A stretch of DNA of 64,000 bases from Paraburkholderia graminis C4D1M (GCF_000172415.1 NZ_ABLD01000016.1:94682-158681), one strand, 5' to 3'. Positions 37,001 through 43,538 are shown, counted from the first letter of the stretch. Notes: generated from the letters alone by a model not told the origin. Program-made: numbers and translations.

Positions 37001-38764
37001 GAAGTAGTTGTCCGTTACGTCGATGTCCTCGCGTTTCAGCACACGTTTCCAGATCCCGGCAAGCGTGCGCTCGGTGTCGTTGCGCGGCTCGACGCGCGCG
37101 GCATTCGCGGCCTCGTGTTCGCGCGGCGCGGGCAACGCGGCGCGATCGATCTTGCCGTTCGCGGTGAGCGGCAACGCGCCGAGCACTTGCAGCGACGACG
37201 GCACCATATACTCGGGCAGTTCCGCGGCGAGACGCGCGCGGATCGCGTCAACGTCGAGCGCCTCGGCGGAACTCAGATAGGCGACGAGGCGCGGCGCGCT
37301 GCTGGCCGCGCCCTCGCTATCCGTGTGCGCGATCACGATGGCGTCGCGCACGCCATCCTCGGCACGCAGACGCGCGGCGATCTCTTCAGGCTCGACGCGA
37401 AAGCCGCGGATCTTCACCTGGTCATCGAGACGGCCGAGAAACGCGAATTCGCCGTCCGGCAGACGGCGGCTGCGGTCGCCCGTTCGATAAAGCCGCGTGC
37501 CCCGACCGTCGGGGTCGGGCACGAAGCGCTCAGCCGTCAGCGACGGCCTGTTCAGATAACCATACGCGACACTCGCGCCGCCGATGCACAGCTCGCCCGC
37601 CGCGCCCTTCGGCACCGCGTTGCCGTCAGCATCGACGATGCGTGCGTCGACGTGCGCGAGCGGTTGCCCAAGCGGCAACGTCGCCGCGCGGCTTTGCGCG
37701 CCGCTGCGCGTGAGCACGCCGACAGCGGTCTCGGTCGGCCCATAGTGATTGATCAACCGGCATTCGGGACGCAGCGCCTCGATGCGCTCGGCAAGACGCG
37801 TCGGCGCCGGCTCGCCGCCCATCACGAGGCAACGGCGCGGCAGCACGCGCTCGGGCAACTGCGCCTGCAACAGCGCGTCGAGATGGCTCGGTACGATCTT
37901 TAGGAGCTCGACGGAATGCGTGTGCATGTAGGTGGCGAAGGCATCGGGATCGGCGGCGATGTCGGCGTCGATCAGATGCAGCGTCCAGCCGTGCCAGAGC
38001 GCGCCGAACAACGACGTGTGGCCGAGATCGGCGGCAGGCGTCGACAGATATGCGGCGCTCGCGATGTCCCCGGGCAGCCGCTCGGAGACGCCGCGCAGAT
38101 ATGCAGCGAGCGCGGCATGGCTTTGCACGACGCCCTTCGGGCGGCCAGTGGAGCCCGATGTGTAGATCACGTAGGCGGGCCAGACGAGGATGCCGTCGGT
38201 GCGTTGCGGATTGGCGGCGGCATCGCCGAGATGAGCGGCGAGTGCGGCGCTGTTAGTAGCGTCGCGTAGCGTGTGTGGGTTCAGCGTCGCGATGCCGTCG
38301 GGTAGCCATGAGGGCGCGGCTGATTTTAGTGCCGCGTTAGCGCCTGAGTTCGTGGCGGCAGTTGTGAAGAGATTCGTTGAAGCGTTCGCTGCGGGCTTCG
38401 CGTCGCCCACTACCCCCAAAGCCCCGCCCATCACAACCACCCGCGCGCCGCAATCCTCAGCCTGCCAGCGCAGCCGCGCTTGCGGCGACGCCGGATCGAG
38501 CGGCACGTAACACGCGCGCAATCGCCACACCGCCAGTATCGCCGCGACGAGCGCCGAGCAGCGCGGTAACGCGAGCACCACGTGGTCTCCCGGCCGCACG
38601 CCGTGATCGGAGAGCGCCGCGGCAAGCCGCCCCGACCACGCCCACAAATCGTGCCACGAAAGCGGCCCGTCGCTATCGACAAGCGCAACGGCGTCGGCCC
38701 GTTCGATGGCAAACCGCGCGACGCGGGCGGGCAAAAAATCGGTATCGAAATGGATAGCTTGCAT
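22040..38764 (-). CDS. Five-module NRPS: A(Asp)-T-C-A(Thr)-T-C-A(Thr)-T-C-A(Gra)-T-E-C-A(Gly)-T
   Basis: A 5,574-residue synthetase. Approximate residues are: A1 10-540, T1 590 (GGDSI), C2 735-1175, A2 1205-1715, T2 1766 (GGHSL), C3 1860-2310, A3 2330-2840, T3 2888 (GGDSI), C4 2975-3400, A4 3420-3940, T4 3987 (GGDSI), E4 4045-4490, C5 4500-4930, A5 4950-5455, T5 5507 (GGHSL). Pockets read by alignment to GrsA: A1 DLTKVGHVG (Asp), A2 and A3 DFWNIGMVH (Thr), A4 DVHRTGLVA (unusual, probably graminine), A5 DILQIGLIW (Gly). C2, C4 and C5 start YPATPxQ and look like DCL or dual domains; C3 is LCL-like and has HHIVSDDW instead of HHxxxDG. The first adenylation domain receives acyl chains from the FAAL-ACP-C protein upstream. 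The ATG at 38764 (MQAIHFDTDF) was chosen because upstream in-frame sequence overlaps the preceding gene and is not NRPS-like; its ribosome site is weak. Confidence 0.93.
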   Translation of the reverse strand: MQAIHFDTDFLPARVARFAIERADAVALVDSDGPLSWHDLWAWSGRLAAALSDHGVRPGDHVVLALPRCSALVAAILAVWRLRACYVPLDPASPQARLRWQAEDCGARVVVMGGALGVVGDAKPAANASTNLFTTAATNSGANAALKSAAPSWLPDGIATLNPHTLRDATNSAALAAHLGDAAANPQRTDGILVWPAYVIYTSGSTGRPKGVVQSHAALAAYLRGVSERLPGDIASAAYLSTPAADLGHTSLFGALWHGWTLHLIDADIAADPDAFATYMHTHSVELLKIVPSHLDALLQAQLPERVLPRRCLVMGGEPAPTRLAERIEALRPECRLINHYGPTETAVGVLTRSGAQSRAATLPLGQPLAHVDARIVDADGNAVPKGAAGELCIGGASVAYGYLNRPSLTAERFVPDPDGRGTRLYRTGDRSRRLPDGEFAFLGRLDDQVKIRGFRVEPEEIAARLRAEDGVRDAIVIAHTDSEGAASSAPRLVAYLSSAEALDVDAIRARLAAELPEYMVPSSLQVLGALPLTANGKIDRAALPAPREHEAANAARVEPRNDTERTLAGIWKRVLKREDIDVTDNYFEIGGDSILSLQIIAKARSAGLKLTPKQMFDYPTIEAAARVAVAVVGNASANAGAGMQASGGGSVGASGGASAYDFVGTRVGTNAGNNASSATNATNATNATNATNATNATPTAAAQATNATTHPSPTAQLAAGDDLLFAQAGASRESVEAVYPATPMQQGLLFHGMLDGEPGMYVSQLRLTIDALNLDTMRAAWQAVIARHPVLRTRFVWPAGGEALQVVERRVRMPFEVHACIVPVAPGSSDTTSINAQYDDAYETARTALVARGFEPSVAPLMRVDVFERPDGAHDLLWTHHHALTDGWSTAQVVTEVARAYAALDAGRAADASLGAPYANYVDWLRNQPDTEAFWRARLATRDDPARLADALGSALRSSSSNGVDGSVAQALIREVDGDSHARLKRAAQRAQVTLNTLVQAAWALVLARFSGRTQVAFGMTVSGRPVDLPNAQSIVGLFINSLPLWVDVKSDAPLRSWLTALQRHNAELREVEHTPLASLQQWADSSVDALFDSLIVFENYPLDDALDAIGGVPRVRAVDAHNRSHFPLMLVVAPRHVGGGDALRLEWHRHAARVRAEDVARVAGYFERMLDDLAKALGDSNGTDVRLRDLTSGLAADSVAVAKAAFAYEPVTARIVAQAHARPDAVALVDGDEEVTYAQLDAWSGAIAQELIRLGAGAEVRVGVAMQRSTALVASLLGVLRAGAAYVPLDPSYPAERLAHIVDDSQLRLIVTDAPSLAQHAALFGTRPTLDAVALRETLPNDEPLDVAMYPRPQQLAYVIYTSGSTGTPKGVGITHENIARLFDATQSRFAFDSSDVWTLFHSYAFDFSVWEIFGALVHGARLVIVPHWSAREPAAFHTLLREQRVTVLNQTPSAFMQLTHADDDNTLQSLRVVIFGGERLEPASLARWADGARRKGVLPTLVNMYGITETTVHVTHRALDDAGLRDARSMIGAPLDDLTLHVLDADMNRVPVGAVGELYVGGAGLARGYAGRAELTAQRFVPDPYGAPGARLYRSGDLARRLPDGDLEYLGRNDDQVKIRGFRIELGEIQSALLAHPEVREAAVLVSGGGANANASDQRLVAYVVPRGEPNTGNAARWQTWLAARLPSHMVPSSYVEMERFPLTPNGKLDRRALPAPETVANAEGRAFYVAPRDETEARLAAIWQQVLGVERVGALDDFFLLGGHSLLAVRVVSAVRTAFGDAPGLRALFEHPRLDDFATLLRGAQISSGDALAQASEVVGAFIATVDTSSSDARAVPATTEQPFTNTPTQSTLTAPIPLSPSQQSLWFLWKLDPQSAAYHVNGALRFDGRLDVDALRAAFRALVERHPALRMRFAEVEGVPFQHIDAASHSEIRLLELPPTEEKSASDDTDNPNNKALADCLSALARMPFDLTAEPPVRATLVRIDENHHALHLVLHHIVSDDWSIGLLFADFSRLYREHCAAALTGSVELATNDANDAAESAAAYRDIVAARAAQLTPERESQQLAWWRTTLATDDDSPATLALPYDRVRTGTRHAPGARHRTRVPAATANALRALASTHRATLFMTLLAAFDALLYRYSGQSDIRIGVPLAGRDLPDTANVVGFFVNTVVIRTAPRGEMRAAQLIDDVRERFFDAYANQDVPFASVVKAVQSERDLTHTPLFQVLVNQQQRHDLTTSFGDGLRVSLQEVDNGEAQFDLMLNIAESARDAIDLTFTYATDVFDVSTIERLARNFTGLLEQWSAAPQARLASFELRELRDDAARCMPAAFAYEPVTARIAAQTRARPDAVALIDGDEEVTYAQLDAWSGAIARELIRLGAGTEVRVGVAMQRSAALVASLLGVLRAGAAYVPLDPSYPAERLAHIVDDSQLRLIVTDAPSLAQHAALFGTRPTLDALALRDTLPNDEPLDVAMYPRPQQLAYVIYTSGSTGVPKGVGITHENIARLFDATQSRFAFDSSDVWTLFHSYAFDFSVWEIFGALVHGARLVIVPHWSAREPAAFHALLRKERVTVLNQTPSAFMQLTHADDDNTLQSLRVVIFGGERLEPASLARWADGARRKGVLPSLMNMYGITETTVHVTHRTLDYAALHDARSVIGAPLDDLTLHVLDADMNRVPVGAVGELYVGGAGLARGYAGRAELTAQRFVPDPYGAPGARLYRSGDLARRLPDGDLEYLGRNDDQVKIRGFRIELGEIQSALLAHPEVREAAVLVSGGGANGGDNDQRLVAYVVPREEPHTRDIARWQTWLAARLPAHMVPSSYVEMERFPLTRNGKLDRRALPAPEDVANAAQAVAASTPAEAALLTVWRAVLRRDDIGVTDNFFVIGGDSILSLQIVSKARDAGFLVTPRMVFEAPTVQQLARAARPLAAESGSTSTSTFTSTTAADAVPGANGSSSSDLWRALGLTPEHIEDVYPATPLQAGLLYHTLADAGQGAYLNQMRATLSGALDVAAMQAAWQAALERHAILRTAFAWQHGGAVMQIVHRKIALPFETHDWSAAADYDARLAEWRARDLADGIAPDAAPLMRIALFVRDAHTADVVWTHHHLLLDGWSVSLLFAEVLRDYRMRASGAAAAFETAPPYRQYVEWIREAADDPATETWWRAWAARADDPATLTASLGEPRAAEPGAHARRRALDETLVARLQATARRHEITLNTLMQGAWAVLLARYGHRRGVAYGTTFAGRPAHLPGVERMLGLFINTLPVCVDVDASAELGAWLRKLQGELTELRQHEHTPLARVQQWSGRSGDALFDSIVVFENYPVDAARNGDAGLKVASVDSIDPTHYPLALAIIPRGQTLSLEWAWDGERIDRETVERIEAQYQAVLAQMVDDVERRVGSLTLPLQREGKPLMSYAFESLGIALAAQAKRTPQAIALRCEDESLTYAELDAWSAAIASRLIARGVGAERRVGLCVARGPALIAALLGIVRSGGAFVPLDPDYPAARLAQMIGDAGIVQVVADAASAARVAEVLAECEVLDVGSQSLMEPESANHTDIALHPDQLAYVLYTSGSTGRPKGVGVSHGALWTHLRDFLTTYGISSDDTVLHSSTINFDVALHETLPALLRGATVEMRGMQPWDLQSLSERLVKRQVTFARIPTALWQQWHRHAPPRAQLALRQVTVGGEALPGDALARWRDGPLADIRLDNLYGPTETTVAALYRHTVADDVHEVTVPIGHPYPGRTARVFDAFGDEAPVGGLGELCIGGPTVARGYLGRAGLTAERFVPDPHGAPGARMYRSGDLCRMRADGTVEFLGRLDQQVKLRGQRIEPGEIEAVLRQCEGVREAAVIVVGEGQTQRLAAYVAGEGGAVAPDVATTDAASTAAKTGAATTTTTTSPTLDAARLLRELEHKLPGYMVPSSVTILARLPWMPNGKLDRAALPAPRTGARECVPPSNEIESVLLSTWSAVLGRDDLGVTDNFFEAGGDSIQSLQIIARAREAGWRLTPRQIFEHPTVSGLAQRAQRLDSHIAHEADDGAPLALTPIQRLFFERYPQGESHWNQAVLLKVKGRLVPEALERAVAALEARHDALRLRFVKEAGEWKQIAVTEATKDSQTAIVRHEKLSSLADLAAACNNIQSSLDIERGPIWRVGHFETQDETRLLIAIHHLSVDGVSWRVLLEELQTAYDQAERNEPIHLPAPSMPWRAWVRELHQYAESNSVQSEANWWREALSVVDAAPDLPLRAPAGTRVAESETIDWTLDARRTRELLHNASRAYRTRADELLLAALAQALGAWSGAAEIAVELEGHGREDVIDGADLSRTVGWFTTRFPVALPASPAAPGDALIAVKERVRAVPNKGLHWGLLDASRTRQRPAISFNYLGRFDQSFDPASRFAFSSEDAGSSHGAGARLDYALDLNGIVTGDTLLLRWRFDPARIDRESVERIVDTFGRHVDAMIAHCVAAPQGATASDFPLSGLDQTQLRALNLALGGIADIYPATPLQQGLLYHSELQRGEGVYVNQLQLTLDGRLDAHALRAAWQAAIARHDMLRTRFEWRHGEAALQIVQREAALPFAVHDWRDVQDYDARLAERRSADVAAGIDPSHAPLMRVNVFRRPDGRFDLVRTHHHVLTDGWSGARLLAEVFDDYERALGVTHAAAHAAAHAPAHTPPSYRRYVEWLAAQPDPRDWWSERLKAADDAGTLTASLAAPLDTASSEPASAARKIALKLDAPLDARVRRAAQRHRVTLNTLMQGAWAVLLARLSGKQSVAFGVTVAGRPASLPHAEDMFGLFINSLPVFSTVRGDATIAAWLDALQSYNLQMREVEHTPLASLQQWAGRSGDALFDSLIVFENYPVATRAASAQAGALRVDAVDSFERTHYPLTLTILPATRIELQWQWDSRRVARTQVEQLQRQYLALIDQLADEGERAPRFVGELAARRGAPQAEPLLLPPPALRACHERFAVEAARVPQRVAVRQNGKAFDYATLARWSVAIDARLRVSGVAREERVAVCMRRSPALIASMLGVWRSGAAYVPLDPSFPAERLAGMLEDAGVARVIADEEGRARLGGALDNRIVLDAGSGEDALVHDAASALPPISPSTDSQLAYVIYTSGSTGRPKGVAVSHGALARLLASIGIAPGLHKDDVLLSVTTPSFDISLLEFCLPLTRGACVEMADAQTVADGMALARLIDESGATFMQATPSGWRLLIESGWQGASRGRLTGIAGGEPLPADLAAQLAQRGVELWNLYGPTETTIWSSCARVSGSGPITIGRALHANALRIVDASGQLTLQGGVGELCIGGENLARGYLGRAGLTAERFVPDPYGAPGARMYRTGDLCRERTDGEFECLGRIDQQVKLRGYRIELGEIEAALRECDGVLDAAVALVPGAGDAEARLVAYVVGAVVNELDREARAVPAGWRQMLAARLPGYMIPAALYAIDALPRTANGKLDRNALARFETTPATESSWVEPSGEMEMLIARLFGDVLGLERVGADDDFFALGGHSLAAVRVVARLSEQLGRKVALAALFEQSTPALLAALLDDCVDAEASGRASPNDELQALDGLFDGLD
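26120..28637 (-). repeat. Long near-duplicate of the Gra module (copy in five-module NRPS)
   Basis: Partner of the repeat at 17455-20242. It encodes A4, T4 and the first part of E4. Here the epimerase frame is intact, which is how the missing base in the other copy can be located. Confidence 0.8.
30233..31776 (-). repeat. Near-identical duplicate of the Thr adenylation domain (A3 copy)
   Basis: This encodes nearly the entire A3 domain and aligns to 33611-35154 (A2) with only scattered base changes and no indels over long stretches; the offset is a constant 3,378 bases where I checked. The condensation and carrier domains around each copy are not duplicated. Confidence 0.85.
33611..35154 (-). 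repeat. Near-identical duplicate of the Thr adenylation domain (A2 copy)
   Basis: Partner of 30233-31776. Both encode the pocket DFWNIGMVH and matching flanks from the FAYEPVTARI start to the NGKLDRRALP end. Confidence 0.85.
36675..36719 (-). repeat. 9-bp minisatellite (5 perfect copies) in an NRPS linker
   Basis: GCGTTGGTT is repeated five times in phase with the reading frame, with degenerate copies on both sides. It encodes a run of Ala-Thr-Asn triplets in the linker between T1 and C2 of the large NRPS. The array can change length without a frameshift. Confidence 0.9.
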
Positions 38765-38867
38765 GGTGTCCGTGAAGGATGCAGATGTATTCAGATGTCT
38801 GACGCCCGCGCGCGTAAGCGCGGGCCGAGATGATTCGATGCGCGTCGAAACGCGATAAGCAGCGCGC

Positions 38868-41800
38868 TCAGAGCGCGTACGCGCCCGCAACCGGCGACGC
38901 ACTGTTGGCCGCTTCTTCGTCATCAAGACGCAATTCGCCGATCGCGCAACGCGGCGTGTCCACGGCCTGTTCGAGCAGCGAGACGTAGTGCCGCGCGAAC
39001 TGCGCGACGAACGCATCGTCGTAAAGCTCGGCCGCGTACGCGAACACGCAGCGCAGTCCGTGGTCGCCCTCGCGCAGCACGTCGAGCGCGAGTTCGAAGC
39101 GCGCGTCGCTTGCGTCCGCATCGATCAACGCGCAATGCACGCTGTCGAGGTCGAGCGCGGTGTCGAACTCGTCGTGCAGCACGAACTTGATCTGCGCGAG
39201 CGGACTGCCGCCCGCACGGCGCCCCGAGTGCAACGCGGCCACGACGCGCTCGAACGGCACGTCCGCATTCGCCTGCGCGTCGATGCTGTCGTCGCGCACT
39301 TCGCGCAGCAATGTGGCGAACGGCTTCGCGCCCTTCACCGACGCGCGCATCGCGAGCGTGTTGACGAAGAAGCCGATCAGCGGCTCCGTTTCCAGCCGGT
39401 CGCGGCCGGCGACGGGCACCGCGATCGCCACGTCCTGCGCGCCGCTGTAGCGCGAGAGCAGCGCGGCAAACGCGGCGAGCAGCACCATGAACAACGTGGC
39501 GTTTTCCGCGCGCGCAAGCGACTCGAGACGGCTCGCAAGCGCAGCCGGAATGTGTGCGCCGACGCGCGCGGCGCGAGGCTCATAAGGACGGCCGCGTTCG
39601 TGCAGGGTCGGCAGATCGAGCAAAGTGTCATAACCCGCGAGACGGCCGCGCCAGTAGTCGAGTTGCGCGTCGAGTTGCGCGCCGCCGTGGATCGCGAAAC
39701 GCTCGCGCTGCCACGCGGCGTAATCGGCGTATTGGATCGCTAACGCAGGCAGCGCGTTTAGTGCCTGCTCCGCGCCCTGCTGCGCCGCGCGATAACAAGC
39801 AGCGAAATCGCGCAGCAGCACATTGATCGACCAACCGTCCCCGACGATGTGATGCATGACGAAATGCAGTACATGTCGCTCATCGTCGCGGATGAACAGC
39901 GTCGCGCGAAACAACGGACCGCGCGTCAGATCGAACGGCTCGCGGGCAAGGCGGCGCAATTGCGCGTTGAAGGCGTCGTCGGTTAGGTTGCGTGCGTCGA
40001 CGGTTTCCCAATGCCACGCGTTGCGAACAGCCGCCAGGTCTTCTACCGGCGCAATCAGTTGACGCGGCGCGTCGCCGCTATCGTCAAAACGCGTGCGCAA
40101 CATCTCATGACGATGCACCAGCGCATCGAGCGCGCTTTGGACGGCGTCGCCGTAGAGCGGACCGTTCATCGCGAGTGCGGCCGAAATGTTGTACGCGGGA
40201 CTATCCGGGTCGAGTTGCCACAATACCCATAGACGTTCCTGCGGCAACGAGAGCGGCGCCTCGCCGCGCTCGCCTTCAGCGCGGCGCGTGAGAGCGGCAA
40301 CGGTTGACGCGTCGTGCGACGGGACCACCCAGCGCTTATCTAGCGCATCCGCCAGAACACAAAGCTTCGGATGGCTAAACAAGAGGCCAACCGGCACTTC
40401 GCGCCCGAACTGCGCGCGCAACCGCGACGCAACCTTCGCGGCCAGCAGCGACCGCCCGCCGAGCGCGAAGAAATCATCCGATGCGCAAGGTGTCGGCACG
40501 TCGAGCACCTCGCTCCACACGCGAGCGATGACTTGCGCGGTCGGCGTTAATGCACCGTCCTTCGTGTTTGAAGCGAGTGCACCCATCGCGGCACCTTGCG
40601 TCGGCGCAAATCTCGAATCACGTACCGCAAACGGCACCAACGCACCGCTTTGCCATGCGGCAACGCACGCGCTGCGCTGCAGTTTCCCGCTCGAAGTACG
40701 CGGCAAATCGCCGGGTTCGAGCAGCAGAATCAACGCGGCTTCGTAATGAAATGCGTCACCGAGCGCGGCCGCGATCGCATCGAAAATCGTCTCCGGCGAC
40801 ACCTGCCGCGCTCTCCCACGCGGCACTTCCGCCGCGACGCCGATCGCTTCGGCGCCATCCGCTGCTTCAACCGGAAACGCGGTGATGCGCCCACGGCGCA
40901 GCCACTCGACGCGATCCGCGAGCATTGTTTCGAGATCCTGCGGATACACGTTCTCGCCGCGCAGCACGATCATGTCCTTGCGCCGTCCGCAAAAAAACAA
41001 CTGACCGCCGTCGACGAAACCCAGGTCGCCGGTGCGCAGCCAGCGTCCGCGGAAACCGGGCGCGTCTTCGAGAAACACGGCGGCCGTGGCCTCCGGGTTT
41101 TGCCAGTAACCGTGCGTGATGCTCGGGCCGCCGCACCATATCTCGCCGACATGCCGCTCCGGCAAGCGCTCGCCTGTGCGCGCGTCGACGATTGCAAGCT
41201 CGTGACCGAACGCCGTCACGCCGCAACCGACGACGGCCTTGCTGTCGTCATCCCTCTCGTTGTTCGCAGCGACGGCCCGCGCAATCGGCGACGGCTGCGC
41301 GAGCGCCGATGCCGAAAAGCGCGTCTCAGGTGAACCCGTGCCTACCTCGACGCCAGTCAGAAACAGCGTTGCTTCAGCGAGTCCATAGCAGGCGTACATC
41401 GCGCGTGGATCGAGACCGTGCGCGCTGAAGCGCGCGGCGAAACCGTCGAGCGTCGTCTGGCGAATCGGCTCCGAGCCGCAGAACGCCACACGCAGCGACG
41501 ACAGGTCGAGTCCTGCAAGCTGCGCATCGCGCACGCGGTCCGTGCAGAGTCGATACGCGAAGTCGGGACCGCCCGTGACGGTCGCGCGTTCTCGTGCGAT
41601 ACCGGCGAGCCAGCGCGCCGGCCGCTCCAGAAAATGCAGCGGCGAAATCAGCGTAACCTGGAAGCCGCACAGCACCGGCATCAACACACTGCCGATCAGT
41701 CCCATGTCGTGATAAAGCGGCAGCCACGAGAACATGCGGTCGCCGGCGCGGCAACCCATGCCGCGCGACATTGCACTCACGTTCGCACATAAGTTGGCAT

Positions 41801-42461
41801 GACTAACGATGACGCCTTTCGGCGACGCGGTCGAACCGGACGTGTATTGCAGGAACGCAATTCCGTCGGGTTCGGCGCGCTCGATGCAGAAGCCGTCGTC
41901 GCTGCTTTCGTCCGGCGACACGAGCGTCGCGCTGTTCAAGCCAATCTCGTGATTCAACGCTGCAAGCGACGCCTGCGATGCGCGCTCGACCACCGCGAGA
42001 CGCGCCATGCAGTCGCCCGACATGCGCCGCAGCCGTTCGATGTGCCCGCTTTGCTGCGCTTCCGGCGGATACGCGGGAACCGCGATCATTCCCGCATACT
42101 GGCAGGCGAAGAACGACACGACGTAATCGAGCCCGCTCGGCAGCATCAGCAGCACGCGGTCGTTCGGCGCACCGTGTTGGCGAAGGACCGCGGCAAGACG
42201 CCGGGCGCGCACGTCGAGCGCTGCGTAGGTGAGCTCGTGCGCGTCGGTGTCGCCGTCGACGAGAAAGCGCACTGCCAGTTGATCGGGGCGCTCGGCAACG
42301 TGCAGCTTCATCACCGAGACAAGGTCGTTCGCGGGCGCCGCCGCGGTCTGGAACGGCGCGTCATCGAATGCCGCCGTATTGCTTACCGCGTGTTCGTGAG
42401 CAGCGCAATTCGCCGCGTGCTTGTCCGCGCCATCGTGGCGCGGCGTATTGATAACAGACAT
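38868..42461 (-). CDS. Lipo-initiation NRPS: fatty acyl-AMP ligase - ACP - condensation
   Basis: A 1,197-residue starter protein. Residues about 45-625 are a fatty acyl-AMP ligase (FLQYTSGSTASPKGVIVSH, SWLPLYHDMGLIG, YACYGLAEATLF, PRTSSGKLQRSA). The H-D-M-G-L-I-G segment and FAAL-type spacing separate it from amino-acid adenylation domains. Residue about 668 is the carrier Ser in GGRSL. Residues about 735-1180 are a condensation domain with intact HHIVGDGW. It should load a fatty acid as acyl-AMP onto its ACP and acylate the Asp held by the next protein. The start at 42461 has GGGAGGCGAGG directly before it. It lies 236 bases downstream of the ATPase gene and 103 bases upstream of the large NRPS. 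Confidence 0.92.
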   Translation of the reverse strand: MSVINTPRHDGADKHAANCAAHEHAVSNTAAFDDAPFQTAAAPANDLVSVMKLHVAERPDQLAVRFLVDGDTDAHELTYAALDVRARRLAAVLRQHGAPNDRVLLMLPSGLDYVVSFFACQYAGMIAVPAYPPEAQQSGHIERLRRMSGDCMARLAVVERASQASLAALNHEIGLNSATLVSPDESSDDGFCIERAEPDGIAFLQYTSGSTASPKGVIVSHANLCANVSAMSRGMGCRAGDRMFSWLPLYHDMGLIGSVLMPVLCGFQVTLISPLHFLERPARWLAGIARERATVTGGPDFAYRLCTDRVRDAQLAGLDLSSLRVAFCGSEPIRQTTLDGFAARFSAHGLDPRAMYACYGLAEATLFLTGVEVGTGSPETRFSASALAQPSPIARAVAANNERDDDSKAVVGCGVTAFGHELAIVDARTGERLPERHVGEIWCGGPSITHGYWQNPEATAAVFLEDAPGFRGRWLRTGDLGFVDGGQLFFCGRRKDMIVLRGENVYPQDLETMLADRVEWLRRGRITAFPVEAADGAEAIGVAAEVPRGRARQVSPETIFDAIAAALGDAFHYEAALILLLEPGDLPRTSSGKLQRSACVAAWQSGALVPFAVRDSRFAPTQGAAMGALASNTKDGALTPTAQVIARVWSEVLDVPTPCASDDFFALGGRSLLAAKVASRLRAQFGREVPVGLLFSHPKLCVLADALDKRWVVPSHDASTVAALTRRAEGERGEAPLSLPQERLWVLWQLDPDSPAYNISAALAMNGPLYGDAVQSALDALVHRHEMLRTRFDDSGDAPRQLIAPVEDLAAVRNAWHWETVDARNLTDDAFNAQLRRLAREPFDLTRGPLFRATLFIRDDERHVLHFVMHHIVGDGWSINVLLRDFAACYRAAQQGAEQALNALPALAIQYADYAAWQRERFAIHGGAQLDAQLDYWRGRLAGYDTLLDLPTLHERGRPYEPRAARVGAHIPAALASRLESLARAENATLFMVLLAAFAALLSRYSGAQDVAIAVPVAGRDRLETEPLIGFFVNTLAMRASVKGAKPFATLLREVRDDSIDAQANADVPFERVVAALHSGRRAGGSPLAQIKFVLHDEFDTALDLDSVHCALIDADASDARFELALDVLREGDHGLRCVFAYAAELYDDAFVAQFARHYVSLLEQAVDTPRCAIGELRLDDEEAANSASPVAGAYAL

Positions 42462-42697
42462 CCTCGCCTCCCGAGATTTGCCGCGCGCCGCGCGGCCGTC
42501 GTCGCGCTGGACCGCATCGCGCGGCGCACAGCGATCGCCGCCGTCGCATGCGTTGCGACGGCGGGCGTCAATTTCGTAGTCATTGCGGGGAGCAAGGCGT
42601 CTCTTGGGAACGCCGTTATGTGATGCGGGTCATGCGGTGCCGGTTACGGTGCATCACAGCGATGCAAACGCGGCCCGGCACATGACCGGTCAATCGA

Positions 42698-43522
42698 TCA
42701 ATACGCGAAACTGATTGGCGTGCCGCCGCGAGGATGCGCAACCGTGCCCATCGGCACGCCGTAAATCGCGCCGAGCATCTCTTCTTCGATCAGCTCGTGC
42801 GCGCTGCCGCTCGCAAGCAGTCGACCGCCCTTCAATGCAATCAGGTCGTCGCAGAAACGCGCGGCCATGTTGACGTCGTGCAATACGACGACCACGCCGA
42901 GACCGCGCTGCTGACTCAGCGTACGCACGAGGTCGAGCACTTCCAGTTGATGCGCGATGTCGAGCGCCGAGATCGGCTCGTCGAGCAGCAGGCACTGGCT
43001 GTCCTGCGCGACCAGCATCGCGATCCACGCGCGTTGCCGTTCGCCGCCCGACAGACTGTCCACTGCACGGTCCGCGAAACGCGTGATGTCCGTCAACTCC
43101 ATCGCCTCGTGAACCTTCTCGCCGTCGACGCCGGTAAAGCGGCCAAGCGCGCCGTGCCACGGATAGCGGCCGAGCGCGACGAGTTCGCGCACCGTCATGC
43201 CGCTCGCCGCGGGCTGCTGCTGCGGCAAATACGCGACCTGGCGCGCGAACTCGCGGTTCTCCCACTCGCGCAACGGACGGCCCGCGAAACGCAGCGTGCC
43301 CGCACTCGGCGACTGTTGACGCGCGAGCAGCTTGAGCAGCGTCGATTTGCCCGAGCCGTTGTGGCCGATCAGACCGCACACGCGTCCCTTCGGCAGCGTG
43401 AGCGCAAGCGGATGCAACAGCATGCGTTCGCCGATGCGAAACGACACGCCGTCGAGTTCGTACATCGGCTCGCCATGCGCGAGCTGCGCGGACGCGGAAA
43501 TAACGGACGGATTGGCATTCAT
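42698..43522 (-). CDS. fhuC: Iron-siderophore ABC transporter ATP-binding protein (FhuC-like)
   Basis: A 274-residue ATPase with Walker A GHNGSGKST, Q-loop in AYLPQQQPAAS, signature LSGGERQRAW, Walker B CLLLDEP and switch His in VVLHDVN. It is the expected partner of the FhuB/FhuD-type proteins, though it is encoded about 30 kb away, inside the biosynthetic half of the locus. I chose the start at 43522 (MNANPSVISA) because it lies 16 bases after the exporter stop; an upstream in-frame start would overlap that gene. Confidence 0.9.
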   Translation of the reverse strand: MNANPSVISASAQLAHGEPMYELDGVSFRIGERMLLHPLALTLPKGRVCGLIGHNGSGKSTLLKLLARQQSPSAGTLRFAGRPLREWENREFARQVAYLPQQQPAASGMTVRELVALGRYPWHGALGRFTGVDGEKVHEAMELTDITRFADRAVDSLSGGERQRAWIAMLVAQDSQCLLLDEPISALDIAHQLEVLDLVRTLSQQRGLGVVVVLHDVNMAARFCDDLIALKGGRLLASGSAHELIEEEMLGAIYGVPMGTVAHPRGGTPISFAY

Positions 43523-43538
43523 GAGCGGTGAATCCTGA

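Noticed and set aside
38765..39121. A 119-residue in-frame extension of the large NRPS
   Set aside because: It overlaps the end of the FAAL-NRPS gene, is Arg-rich and low-complexity, and has no adenylation motifs; the ATG at 38764 starts right at the domain.
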